Shown one piece after another: positions 49,476 to 57,493 of a stretch of DNA of 64,000 nt. The stretch is from Oscillospiraceae bacterium (GTDB taxonomy: Bacteria > Bacillota > Clostridia > Oscillospirales > Oscillospiraceae). A program made the position numbers and the translations under genes. The number at the start of each line of letters is the position of its first letter. Positions within the stretch are counted from its first letter, which is position 1. The stretch lies in assembly GCA_018265835.1 (NCBI GenBank), contig JABLYK010000006.1, positions 1-64,000 of the forward strand. Direction: 5' to 3'. Below the pieces are notes generated by a model. It did not search any database. It worked only from the letters and a program-made list of their open reading frames with translations, and was not told the DNA's origin.

Positions 49476-49790
49476 TTATCCATTCTGTGCCTGATAACCA
49501 GCGCCCCAGGCCTTCATCGCGTCCAGAACCAGCTTCAGGCTGTAGCCGGTCTCGGTGAGGGTATACTCCACCCGCGGCGGCACCTCGGCATAGACCTTGC
49601 GGGTCAGCAGTCCCTTCTCCTCCATGTCTCGGAGCTGGGCGGTCAGCACCTTCTGGGACACCGTGCCGATGGAGCGTTTCAATTCGCCAAAACGCTTGGT
49701 ACCGTCCATCAGATCCCGCAGGATCAGCACCTTCCACTTGTCCCCGATGAGCATCAGGGTAGTCTCCACCGGGCACGCAGGCAGTTCCAT
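49476..49790 (-). CDS. HxlR-family transcriptional regulator
   Basis: A 104-residue winged-HTH protein. The family core CPVETTLMLIGDKWKVLILRDL is followed by RFGELKRSIGTVSQKVLTAQL and the wing PRVEYTLTETG. The conserved N-terminal Cys6 is typical of HxlR proteins that sense reactive electrophiles. TTGGAGG precedes the ATG at 49790. It is divergent from a PNPOx-family gene, the usual target arrangement, sharing a 133-bp control region. Confidence 0.93.
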   Translation of the reverse strand: MELPACPVETTLMLIGDKWKVLILRDLMDGTKRFGELKRSIGTVSQKVLTAQLRDMEEKGLLTRKVYAEVPPRVEYTLTETGYSLKLVLDAMKAWGAGYQAQNG

Positions 49791-49844
49791 CGCAAAACCT
49801 CCAATCGTTTCTTTTGGGTAACTACGGCACAATATTGTGCTTAC

Positions 49845-49873
49845 TTTACAGTTGATACTTTTGTCTCTATTCT
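49845..49873 (+). promoter_or_regulatory. Promoter of the PNPOx-family gene
   Basis: TTTACA (49845-49850), a 17-nt spacer and TATTCT (49868-49873) in the control region shared with hxlR. This is the probable site of HxlR regulation. Confidence 0.65.
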
Positions 49874-49923
49874 AAAAGCAAGCAAGGCACAAGTCAAGCT
49901 GTAATAACATTGGAGGTATTCTC

Positions 49924-50319
49924 ATGAAAAAAGTCGTTGAATTTCTGACTGCCAACCCCGTTCAGTATCTGGCCACTGTGGGCCGTGATGGAAAAGCCAA
50001 GTGCCGCCCCTTTATGTTCTGCTTTGAGCAGGACGGTAAGCTGTGGTTCTGCACCAACAATCAGAAAGATGTCTACAAGGATATGCAGGCCAACCCCTAT
50101 GTGGAGGTTTCCGTGTCCAGCCCCAGCTATGCCTGGATCCGTCTGCACGGCAAGGCGGTGTTTGAGAACAACATGGCCATCAAGGAGGGCTGCTTGAACA
50201 ACCCCATCGTCAAGGGTCAGTACCAGACAGCCGACAATCCCATCTTTGAGGTGTTTTATCTGGAGGAGCCCCACGGTGTGATCGCCGACTTCTCCGGCAA
50301 TCCTCCCTACGAGTTTTGA
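49924..50319 (+). CDS. Pyridoxamine 5'-phosphate oxidase-like flavoprotein
   Basis: A 131-residue split-barrel protein of the PNPOx-like group, probably binding FMN or F420-like cofactors. It begins EFLTANPVQYLATVGRDGKA and contains the CTNNQKDVYKDMQANPYVEVS segment typical of the family. TTGGAGG precedes the ATG. Divergent from hxlR, it is likely induced by an electrophile or redox signal. The substrate is unknown. Confidence 0.9.
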   Translation: MKKVVEFLTANPVQYLATVGRDGKAKCRPFMFCFEQDGKLWFCTNNQKDVYKDMQANPYVEVSVSSPSYAWIRLHGKAVFENNMAIKEGCLNNPIVKGQYQTADNPIFEVFYLEEPHGVIADFSGNPPYEF

Positions 50320-50416
50320 TCACCGATACCGCAATACCCTGCAAGCTGTTGCGGGGTATTGCGGTATTCATTTGAAACCGAGAAACAAAGATGGTACGAT
50401 AACTTGGGGTGATGAT

Positions 50417-51211
50417 ATGAACCAGGCTGAAAAAAGAGCATTTCTCATCAGGCGGCTGCTGGATGAGGACAGGCGTTATCGCGGCGTGGAAGTCCCGGCG
50501 GATGCCTATGCGCAGAAGCGCATGCTGCGCTCTCTGATGAACATCCGCCGCCCCAAAGCCATCGACGCCGCGTTCCTGACCGTGCAGGACGAATACCTGC
50601 GACGGGAGCTGGAAGCCGCAGGCATCACCCGTTTGGCCGATTTGGAGCCGGTTTGCGGTGATTTCTACCTATGGCAGGGCGACATCACCCGGCTGCAGTG
50701 CGGCGCCATCGTCAACGCCGCAAACAGCGGCATGACGGGCTGCTATGTGCCGTGCCACGCCTGCATCGACAACTGCATCCACACTTTTGCGGGCATCCAG
50801 CTTCGCTTGGATTGCGCCGAGCTCATGCAGCGTCAGGGCCATGAGGAGCCCACCGGACAGGCCAAAATCACGCCCGCTTACAATCTGCCCTGCGACTATG
50901 TGCTGCACACCGTTGGCCCCATCATCGAGGATCGTGTAACTCCGGAGGACGAGCGCCGGCTGGCATCCTGCTACCGTTCCTGTCTGGAGCTGGCCGAGCA
51001 GAATCTTGTTACGAGCATTGCGTTCTGCTGCATCTCCACCGGCGTGTTCCAGTTCCCCAACCAGCGGGCGGCTGAGATCGCCGTGGAGACTGTGCGAACC
51101 TACAAGGCGGAGACCGGAAGCGAAATGAAGGTGATTTTCAATGTTTTCAAAGACCTGGATCTCGAAATCTACAGAAGACTACTCGCAGAAAATCGAGCGG
51201 CTGAAGGCTGA
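50417..51211 (+). CDS. Zinc-containing macrodomain ADP-ribosylhydrolase
   Basis: A 264-residue protein. A helical N-terminal extension (1-75) precedes a macrodomain with IVNAANSGMTGC and the zinc-motif CHACIDNCIHTFAG seen in SirTM-linked macrodomains of Firmicutes. The C-terminal CCISTGVFQFPNQRAAEIA loop binds ADP-ribose. These enzymes remove ADP-ribose placed by SirTM on lipoylated carrier proteins. The ATG at 50417 follows GGGTGATGAT. It overlaps the sirtuin gene by 71 bp. The carrier protein and lipoate ligase genes of complete clusters are not adjacent. Confidence 0.92.
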   Translation: MNQAEKRAFLIRRLLDEDRRYRGVEVPADAYAQKRMLRSLMNIRRPKAIDAAFLTVQDEYLRRELEAAGITRLADLEPVCGDFYLWQGDITRLQCGAIVNAANSGMTGCYVPCHACIDNCIHTFAGIQLRLDCAELMQRQGHEEPTGQAKITPAYNLPCDYVLHTVGPIIEDRVTPEDERRLASCYRSCLELAEQNLVTSIAFCCISTGVFQFPNQRAAEIAVETVRTYKAETGSEMKVIFNVFKDLDLEIYRRLLAENRAAEG

Positions 51212-52013
51212 GATTCAAGGCGCGGACGCCATCCTCATCGGCGCAGGCGCCGGCCTTTCCACCTCGGCTGGTCTGACCTATGGCGGCGAGCGTTTTCTGA
51301 AATATTTCTCCGACTTCCATGAAAAGTACGGCATCACGGACATGTATTCCGGCGGTTTCTATCCGTTTCCCTCTCCGGAGGAATCCTGGGCATGGTGGAG
51401 CCGGCACATCTACTATAACCGCTACGATGTGACGCCCGGTAAGCCTTATGCAGACCTGCTGGCGCTGGTCAGGGACAGGAATTACTTCGTTCTGACCACC
51501 AATGTGGACCATCAGTTTCAGCTGGCCGGATTTGATCAGGCGCGGCTGTTCTACACCCAGGGCGATTACGGCCTCTGGCAGTGCAGTGAGCCATGCCATC
51601 AGGCGACTTATGATAACGAAGATGTTGTCCGGCGGATGATCGCAGAGTAAGCAGATATGCGTGTCCCGTCTGCGTTGATCCCCCGCTGCCCCAAGTGCGG
51701 CAAGCCCATGACCATGAATCTGCGCTGCGACGATACTTTCGTACAGGATGAAGGCTGGTACGCCGCGGCGCACCGGTATGAGGCATTTCTGCGCCGGTAT
51801 GGGAATGGCCGCATTCTGTTCTTGGAGCTTGGTGTCGGCGGCAATACTCCCGGCATCATCAAAGTGCCGTTCCTGCGCATGGCAGCGCAGAATCCCAGAG
51901 CCACCTATGCCTGCGTCAATCTGGGCGAGGCCATCTCCATGAGAGATCTTGAAAAGCAGTCCGTTCTGCTCGACGCTGATATTGGTAAGGTGTTGAGCGA
52001 CCTGAGATCATAA
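51141..52013 (+). pseudogene. SirTM-type sirtuin interrupted by an in-frame stop
   Basis: A class M sirtuin, an NAD-dependent protein ADP-ribosyltransferase. The Rossmann motif GAGAGLSTSAGLTYGGERF is near residues 33-51, and the TTNVDHQFQ catalytic His segment is intact. A TAA at 51648-51650 follows RRMIAE; the same frame continues without a gap (ADMRVPSALIPRCPKCG to LSDLRS) to 52013. Family members have a Gln here, so one substitution would create the stop. It falls between the zinc-ribbon pairs CSEPC and CPKC, so the truncated product would lack half of the zinc site. An AAGGTGA site precedes ATG 51141. Confidence 0.85.
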
Positions 52014-52118
52014 AACACAAAAACGCTTCCCCCCGAGTTGGCGACATCACCGCCCTGGAGGAAGCGTTTTCTTATTTCGCAGCAGCGCAAAGTTTGCGGG
52101 GTAGTCAGCAAAGAAACG

Positions 52119-52835
52119 TTACTTTTTGCAATACGCCTGAATCGCCTGCCCCACGAATCCTGCCGTGCCCTCGCCTCCTGCTGCATCAATGTTCCGGCGG
52201 AAGCGGTCATCGGCGGTATACATCTCGCCTAAGCCTGCCAGGATTTCAGGCGTACAGGTGTAGAAATGGTCGGTGATAAACTGCTGCAATTCCCGGATGG
52301 CAGCCAGTACCTCGGGCGCAGCAGGATCGAGCTGCTTCATCTTGCCCAGTTCGGCGAACTGCGCCATCAGACCGGCGGGATCGCCCGTGACGCCGCCATG
52401 TTCGCGCTGCACATACTCCTGATAGGCGGCGGTGCCGCCCCACTTTTTCTTGACCTCGGCGGCGTACTGCTCCAATTCGGTCTTGTCAAATGCGTCAAAT
52501 TTCATAGGTGCCACTCCTGTTTTTAAGGTCTCACGGGCGAGGGAGATAAGCCGTCCCAGCTGCTCCTGCCGCAGCTCCAACAGTTTGATCTGGTCTTCCA
52601 GTGCGGCAGCTTGATCGAAGCCTGGGTCATCCAGAATGCGGCGAATCGTCCGCAGTGGGAATTCCAGTTCACGAAACAGCAGGATGGATTGCAGCCGTGC
52701 CAGCGCTGTATCGTCATACAGCCGGTAGCCTGCTTCTGTGAGCTTTGTGGGCGGCAGCAGCCCAATGGCGTCATAATGGTGCAGCGTCCGGACGCTGGCT
52801 CCCGCCAGCTTGCTGACTTCGTGAATGGTCATCAT
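52119..52835 (-). CDS. MerR-family regulator with TipAS-like domain
   Basis: A 238-residue activator. The MerR HTH covers 1-70 (IHEVSKLAGASVRTLHHYDAIGLL and GYRLYDD), followed by a coiled-coil dimerisation helix (about 78-110). The TipAS domain (about 120-238, from KWGGTAAYQEY to FRRNIDAAGGEGTAGFVGQAI) binds peptide antibiotics or other drugs in relatives. GGAGGGA precedes the ATG. No transporter gene is adjacent. Confidence 0.92.
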   Translation of the reverse strand: MMTIHEVSKLAGASVRTLHHYDAIGLLPPTKLTEAGYRLYDDTALARLQSILLFRELEFPLRTIRRILDDPGFDQAAALEDQIKLLELRQEQLGRLISLARETLKTGVAPMKFDAFDKTELEQYAAEVKKKWGGTAAYQEYVQREHGGVTGDPAGLMAQFAELGKMKQLDPAAPEVLAAIRELQQFITDHFYTCTPEILAGLGEMYTADDRFRRNIDAAGGEGTAGFVGQAIQAYCKK

Positions 52836-52941
52836 GGGTATCCCTCCTCCGTGTGAGCTGAGTGTACGCTATGACGCAACGTGAGAGTCAAGAGGCCTTT
52901 TCAACTTTTTTAAAGCGTCTCAAAATGATATACGGGCCTTT

Positions 52942-53391
52942 CTAATGTTCTAGCCCGCTTATTTTTCCCAGCGCCGTTATGCTGTCTTTCAGGATCAGAG
53001 GCCGTATGCTGTCCGGGTATCCGATCCAGTCGGCCTGCTCCAACGCCACCCGGATGCGTGGGATCAACTCGGGCTTAGCCTCCGCAATCTCCGGGAGCGC
53101 CGCTACGCACTGACGGCCCGTAATGGGCTTCGCATCGGCCAAATGGGATAGGAATTCGTCCAGCAGCGCGTCAAACTTTCCCTCCTCGTCCCAGCGGGCA
53201 TTGGCCGCGAGGATGGAAATGGCCCGATTGCGGACCAGAGCGTTTTTATGCTTCAAAAGTGCGGCAAAGCGGTCAAAACCGGGATACCAAGTGTCGGACG
53301 CTCTGCTTTCCTCTACGATCCGTTGGGTGAAGGCATATGCGTCCTTGGCGTCTTTTCCTGTCAGGCGGGCGATACAGGCGTCGAAGTCCAT
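52942..53391 (-). CDS. HEAT-repeat-like protein
   Basis: A 149-residue, entirely helical protein. Repeating helix pairs (RFAALLKHKNALVRNRAISILAANARW, then QCVAALPEIAEAKPELIPRI) resemble HEAT or Armadillo-like repeats. The ATG lies immediately after the stop of the peptide deformylase gene, so the two are co-transcribed. Its role is unknown; a scaffold or regulator of the preceding protein is possible. Confidence 0.7.
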   Translation of the reverse strand: MDFDACIARLTGKDAKDAYAFTQRIVEESRASDTWYPGFDRFAALLKHKNALVRNRAISILAANARWDEEGKFDALLDEFLSHLADAKPITGRQCVAALPEIAEAKPELIPRIRVALEQADWIGYPDSIRPLILKDSITALGKISGLEH

Positions 53392-53392
53392 A

Positions 53393-53803
53393 TCAGATCA
53401 ACACTCCCTCGCAGTGGTCGATTTCGTGCTGGATGATCTCCGCCGTCCAGCCGGTGAAGGTCTTGAGCCGCGTCTGGAACTTCTCGTTCTGCCACTGCAC
53501 CTTGATGGTCTGGAAACGCTTCGTGTGCCGTGTGCCGGTGAGGGACAGGCACCCCTCCTCGGCATCGTATGGCCCGGACTGCTTGACGATGACTGGATTG
53601 AACATGAGCATGTATTCGCCCTCGTTGTCAAAGGCAATGATGCGCTTGCCCACGCCGATCATGTTTGCCGCCATTCCTACGCAGCCATCTTTGTGGGCGA
53701 TGAGGGTGTCCAGCAGATTTTGCGCCACACCGAGATCGTTTATTGTGGCAGTCTCAGCCTTCTGGGCGAGAAATGCCTTGTCTTTGCAGATTTCACAGAT
53801 CAT
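53393..53803 (-). CDS. def: Peptide deformylase
   Basis: A 136-residue metalloenzyme that removes the formyl group from nascent N-termini. Motif 2 EEGCLSL (Cys85) and motif 3 QHEIDH (125-130) supply the metal ligands and the catalytic Glu. Motif 1 reads GCVGMAANM (40-48), with Asn at the position of the usual Gln that shapes the oxyanion hole. It is shorter than housekeeping type 1 enzymes. The ATG at 53803 follows CAGGAGGA. This is probably an accessory deformylase; it is not beside fmt. Confidence 0.9.
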   Translation of the reverse strand: MICEICKDKAFLAQKAETATINDLGVAQNLLDTLIAHKDGCVGMAANMIGVGKRIIAFDNEGEYMLMFNPVIVKQSGPYDAEEGCLSLTGTRHTKRFQTIKVQWQNEKFQTRLKTFTGWTAEIIQHEIDHCEGVLI

Positions 53804-54130
53804 ATCGTTCCTCCTGCACCGCTGCATTTTTGCGCTTAGTTTACCAATTTTGTTCGTCCTGCGCAAGAGGGCGAGATGTATACAACTGCTATCCGAAAGA
53901 ATCATTGTGCAATTGTATTGTTTTCTTGCCATTTTCGTCAGAATCTGCTAATATAAAACACAACACTGTCAGTGTTGGTATAGGCCTTGGCAGTATAGCT
54001 GCAATAGATCAATTGCTCTGTCGCCCGGCAGAGCAATTTTGTATATCGGTATGGATGCGGTTTGTGGCTGTCAGTTATCGTGATGGTGCCGGAGCGCTTT
54101 TAATGGATTTGTTGACAATAGGAGGGTTCT
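53804..54130. other. Non-coding region with structured leader
   Basis: No gene is supported. It contains the promoter at 53926-53954 for the following plus-strand gene. It then has a ~170-nt leader with two hairpins: one near 53964-53978 and a terminator-like one near 54011-54038, whose stem ATTGCTCTG/CAGAGCAAT is followed by TTTTG. Confidence 0.55.
53926..53954 (+). promoter_or_regulatory. Promoter of the 117-residue gene
   Basis: TTGCCA (53926-53931), a 17-nt spacer and TAATAT (53949-53954) with an extended TGn. Confidence 0.6.
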
Positions 54131-54484
54131 ATGGATATTAATCGAGCAAAAAAGATGATCCGGACTTTGGCTGACGGTGTTGACCCAACCACAGGTGAAG
54201 TTCTTCCTGCCGAGAGCGTATATAACTCCCCAGAGGTTATTCGTGCGTTATTCGCGTTATTAGAACAAGTGAATGGCGGAGCACCTGAAGACCCTTTGCG
54301 AAACGCTGGGAAACCATGGACAAATGTCGAAGATGATAAATTACGCGATGAGTATCTTTCACATCGAAAGATTTCCGATATGGCGAAAGAGCATGGTCGT
54401 ACTTATGGCGCGATCGAGAGCCGTCTGGAGCATCTTGGATTGAAAAAAGAAACCCTTTTGGCTTTTCAGAAGGAGAACCACTAA
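54131..54484 (+). CDS. Hypothetical protein, 117 residues
   Basis: Function not known. The N-terminal half (TLADGVDPTTGEVLPAESVYNSPEVIRALFALL) and the C-terminal Myb/SANT-like half (WTNVEDDKLRDEYLSHRKISDMAKEHGRTYGAIESRLEHLGL) are of a type seen as orphan genes and as helicase tails in Firmicutes. The C-terminal half suggests DNA binding. TAGGAGGG precedes the ATG, and a long structured leader suggests regulation at the RNA level. Confidence 0.7.
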   Translation: MDINRAKKMIRTLADGVDPTTGEVLPAESVYNSPEVIRALFALLEQVNGGAPEDPLRNAGKPWTNVEDDKLRDEYLSHRKISDMAKEHGRTYGAIESRLEHLGLKKETLLAFQKENH

Positions 54485-54787
54485 CGCAAAAGGCGTATTT
54501 GCAAAGTTGCATGGGTTAGAGATTTTACGATTTTCGGCACGATTCTGCGCCAAGGTCGCAGCCGCCATTTTAGCGCTCTGGCCACAGTCGATATGTGGTC
54601 AAGTGCTGCTTGAAAACTAGACTTTTAACGCAGAAAAACCGCCTGAAAAGGCGATTTTCCCATAAATTTGGTTCGAGTGGAGTTATGGGGTTTGTCCAAT
54701 TCACAAGTTATAATAAGCCACCGCCAGTAAGAGATACTTATCCAAACCTAAATATAATTTGAAATGAACGATAGTCTATTTTGCAGC
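54485..54787. other. Intergenic, AT-rich, no gene seen
   Basis: Nothing coding is supported. A small hairpin (CGCC/GGCG around 54640-54653) followed by TTTTTC on the minus strand may terminate the gene at 54788-55765. Base composition changes here from the GC-rich core to the AT-rich accessory patch. Confidence 0.4.
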
Positions 54788-55765
54788 TTAAAGATTTGAA
54801 ATGAAAACTGTAAAATCTAAAGGGCTAATTTCGCGGTATTCTCCATATTGTATACAACTTCTGAATGCTTCCCATGTGCTATCTGAATAAGTTTTAAGAA
54901 AAGGAAATGTAATATTGTTTTTCGCGATAAAGGGGTTGTCATCAATGGCGCAAATATACCGATAAATCATTTGGTGGGATTGTATTTCATCTGGCCAATA
55001 TTCCATATCGATCCCGGTATCATTTGTACATTTATCTATGATTCCCCGCTTTATTTTATAGCCTTCAAGTCTATCAAGATGTAACCGGCCATTTTTAATT
55101 GCATTAATAAACTCGTTACGCTTACATCTGGTACCATCCGAGGCAATGAATAAAATGACATCGTTAGGTTGTAAGTCACGGATAAATGCATTTTTGTCAT
55201 AACCAGCTGGCTTAAACCCAATTAAGGACGGACCTACATCATTTTTTCGATAGAGGATATCATTGGGAAAATAATTTCCTCGTGCGTGCTGGCTTAGAGG
55301 ATACAATATGATCCGAGGAAGTTCTCGCTTATAAGCGCCAACCATATACTCTTGCAAAGTTCTATCAATATATTCGGGGGCTTTTCTTTTAAACCATGCT
55401 TTAAATTCTCGTTTGAATTGTGATTCCGATAGACTATCAAAAATGGATATTTGCTGTATATTAGGCAGTTCTTTGGTTTTCCTTAGAACTAATAATATCC
55501 CATTTTCATTTTTAAATTTATTGAAATCTGCATCCCGATCATGTTTATGAAGGATAAAGTTTTGGGTGGTCCATTCTACTTCAATTGGTATCCATTCTCC
55601 ATTTTCCAATTTACCTGATAAATCCCAAAATGTTTTTTTATTATTGAGCGAAGCTTCTATTAATTTCATCCTAGAAAAACATCTAAATTGAACTGAAAGG
55701 TTAAGGCGTAATATATTTTCAACAATGTAATCTTGCAAAACAACCTCGTGAATGTATTCGCTCAT
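54788..55765 (-). CDS. Orphan protein, candidate PD-(D/E)XK nuclease with PUA/EVE-like tail
   Basis: A 325-residue protein not assigned to a family by eye. Residues about 15-100 have a restriction-endonuclease-like layout: helix, TFWDLSGKL (candidate Asp), then WIPIEVEWTT (Glu-x-Glu, where Glu-x-Lys is usual), then LLVLRKTK. The later part, about 160-250 (LQPNDVILFIASDGT, then LHLDRLEGYKIKRGIID), resembles a PUA/EVE-type base-reading fold. It is strongly AT-rich compared with neighbours and has a GGAGGTG site before the ATG at 55765. I infer a horizontally acquired nuclease; this is a hypothesis. Confidence 0.6.
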   Translation of the reverse strand: MSEYIHEVVLQDYIVENILRLNLSVQFRCFSRMKLIEASLNNKKTFWDLSGKLENGEWIPIEVEWTTQNFILHKHDRDADFNKFKNENGILLVLRKTKELPNIQQISIFDSLSESQFKREFKAWFKRKAPEYIDRTLQEYMVGAYKRELPRIILYPLSQHARGNYFPNDILYRKNDVGPSLIGFKPAGYDKNAFIRDLQPNDVILFIASDGTRCKRNEFINAIKNGRLHLDRLEGYKIKRGIIDKCTNDTGIDMEYWPDEIQSHQMIYRYICAIDDNPFIAKNNITFPFLKTYSDSTWEAFRSCIQYGEYREISPLDFTVFISNL

Positions 55766-55931
55766 GCGCAAAACACCTCCGTAACATTACCTGGAATGCT
55801 TATATTTTTAACTATATCATACACCCATACATTATTCCAGTGCGATGGTATTACTTAAATAATATTCAACTCACAATTATGCAAGGCTGAGCTGCATAGT
55901 TTCATCTATTCGGACATTCCACTCAAGGATC

Positions 55932-56165
55932 TCATTGTTGATTTGTTTGCATGCCGGCATAGAGGATTGCCGGCATGCGTTTGTTTTCAAGCGAATTCTC
56001 TCCCTGCCCCAGATACAGAGGAACCCGGCTACGGATTAGCTGACTCCCGATACCCGTTTCATCGCTGACCTCTTTGCCGCTTTTTCCTGCCAGCGTCCCT
56101 TTTGCAATCCTTATCTTTTCATCTTTTGAATAATAACGATTCTTTTTTCCGGTTGGATGTCCCAT
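55932..56165 (-). pseudogene. IS3-family transposase OrfA relic
   Basis: Residues 1-55 (MGHPTGKKNRYYSKDEKIRI, then AGKSGKEVSDETGIGSQLIRS and YLGQGENSLENK) match the HTH OrfA protein of IS3-type elements in Clostridia. After ENK the frame runs into unrelated sequence containing a palindrome, and the leucine-zipper tail and OrfB are missing. The start has GAGGTG. It is a decayed insertion-sequence fragment. Confidence 0.75.
55949..55978. repeat. Palindrome at the broken end of the IS3 relic
   Basis: A perfect 11-bp inverted repeat (GCATGCCGGCA at 55949-55959 with its complement at 55968-55978) around an 8-nt loop. It lies exactly where the OrfA frame loses similarity, so it may mark the rearrangement point. 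Confidence 0.6.
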
Positions 56166-56182
56166 ATTTTTCACCTCTATAC

Positions 56183-56216
56183 AAAAAGATAGTAGACTCG
56201 TGTCTACTATCTTTTT
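56183..56216. terminator. Perfect 15-bp inverted repeat
   Basis: Arms 56183-56197 and 56202-56216 with a TCGT loop, beginning in A5 and ending in T5, form a bidirectional terminator. It may belong to the IS end. Confidence 0.7.
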
Positions 56217-56355
56217 ACCATTTCAGGGGGGACTCCAGCTCATTCTGGAACACCCGGGTGTAAGCATGCAAGATTTCATGACGTACGCCACCAGTATGTC
56301 AAGCCATGACAAAACATATATTTCTGAGAAAGCAGAAATCCCAAACTGCCAATAA
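56214..56355 (+). pseudogene. Unidentified coding remnant
   Basis: An open frame without a start that ends in TAA at about 56355. It reads FQGGLQLILEHPGVSMQDFM, then TYATSMSSHDKTYISEKAEI and PNCQ. It has coding-like composition but no family that I recognise. It begins right at the palindrome, suggesting a gene cut by the IS event. Confidence 0.3.
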
Positions 56356-56361
56356 AGCAGA

Positions 56362-56386
56362 AATGCCAGCCTGTCGCTGGCATTTT
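56362..56386 (+). terminator. Small terminator hairpin
   Basis: An 8-bp stem (56362-56369 with 56377-56384) followed by TT and A/T-rich sequence, just after the remnant frame. Confidence 0.5.
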
Positions 56387-56484
56387 AATAGCTTTACGGC
56401 TATCACGGTCTTCTTCCATTTAACAGGCAGCGTCTGTTAAATATGCTAAAACACCGTATTGCCACCTTTTTCGCTTGTTTTAAA
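56387..56484. other. Intergenic, no gene seen
   Basis: A short AT-rich gap with a weak TTAACAG/CTGTTAA inverted repeat near 56418-56441. Nothing coding is supported. Confidence 0.4.
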
Positions 56485-57105
56485 TCATTCAGGGCTTATA
56501 CGGAAGTGAAATTCTTGCAATTCTCCGTCTTTCAAAGAGGAATATCTCAGAATACTCCAAGTGCTTTTCAGTAATACGGTATTCATTTGAATAAGCCCCA
56601 TAACCGGTTCTGCATCTTTACAGACAATATTCTCTAGAACGGACGAAGGAATCGTGATATCCGGAACCAGCCTTTTCATTGCGTGATGCCACAAAACATA
56701 CCGAGTTCTTAAGAATTCGCATGCGGCCATATGAAGCATATTTGCATAATGTCCAACACCATTTCCAATCATATATTCAGACAACTCTTTGGCTGTAGCA
56801 GCTATCCAGACGGCAGCAAGTTCCTCTTCGTTTTGAGCCTCCATCAACATTTCAGCTGTTTGGATCGTTCCCTTATTAGAGGGTTTTGTGAAATACAGAA
56901 ACTCTATGGGATTATTTTCGATTAGTTGTTTTCTTTTCTGAGCATCCTCAGCTTCAAGCCAATCGTATCCATAGATGTAACCATTTTGCTTATATTCTAC
57001 AAATACCGTTTCAGCGGACACAGGGGCAGTAAGTGCCTGTGGAAAGTAACAGCTGCCTCTCTGCCAGAGTTCATAGGCGTTTTCCCACTTCATCTGTTCA
57101 AACAT
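56485..57105 (-). CDS. Hypothetical protein, 206 residues
   Basis: Not recognised. It appears cytoplasmic and mixed alpha/beta, with a central helical part (AEMLMEAQNEEELAAVWIAATAKELSEYMIG) and aromatic-rich strands near the N-terminus. GGAGGAAG precedes the ATG at 57105. It is AT-rich and lies 58 bp downstream of another orphan frame on the same strand. The pairing would fit accessory immunity-type genes, but no motif proves this. Confidence 0.55.
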   Translation of the reverse strand: MFEQMKWENAYELWQRGSCYFPQALTAPVSAETVFVEYKQNGYIYGYDWLEAEDAQKRKQLIENNPIEFLYFTKPSNKGTIQTAEMLMEAQNEEELAAVWIAATAKELSEYMIGNGVGHYANMLHMAACEFLRTRYVLWHHAMKRLVPDITIPSSVLENIVCKDAEPVMGLIQMNTVLLKSTWSILRYSSLKDGELQEFHFRISPE

Positions 57106-57163
57106 AAACTTCCTCCATTCTTATTTTGTATTTTTTGGATTCTATTTATTTCCACCCCCAGAA

Positions 57164-57493
57164 TCAATCTGTATAAAGCAGCTGGTCTGCCCAGTGAGAA
57201 AAATGATATGGATGATCCGAATTCAAGTATACATTGGAATACAAAAAGCCAATGATATCCATATCGCCGAGCAGATCAAACACCCACTCTTTGGAATCTA
57301 CGGCATCGCTATCTTCAATCCCACAGCTCCCGCCACTAAGCTCAATCAGGGCAAATGCCTCTTCATTACAAAAATAGATGAGCAATTCTTCCCTTACACA
57401 ATGTGCCGTCATGAGCAAACTGCTTTTTGTGCGCATCCTCATTTCGCACAAGGAGCATTTCATCCGGTATAGAAACTCATAGTCATAATACAC
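57164..57493 (-). CDS. Hypothetical protein, up to 109 residues, possibly 5'-truncated
   Basis: Not recognised. The region after residue 35 (LLIYFCNEEAFALIELSGGS, then EWVFDLLGDMDIIGFLYSN and YHFSHWADQLLY) looks like genuine acidic protein. The first residues run exactly up to the junction with the serine-recombinase relic, so the true start may have been lost; an internal ATG at 57463 is an alternative. It is followed by the 206-residue gene on the same strand. Confidence 0.4.
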   Translation of the reverse strand: MYYDYEFLYRMKCSLCEMRMRTKSSLLMTAHCVREELLIYFCNEEAFALIELSGGSCGIEDSDAVDSKEWVFDLLGDMDIIGFLYSNVYLNSDHPYHFSHWADQLLYTD

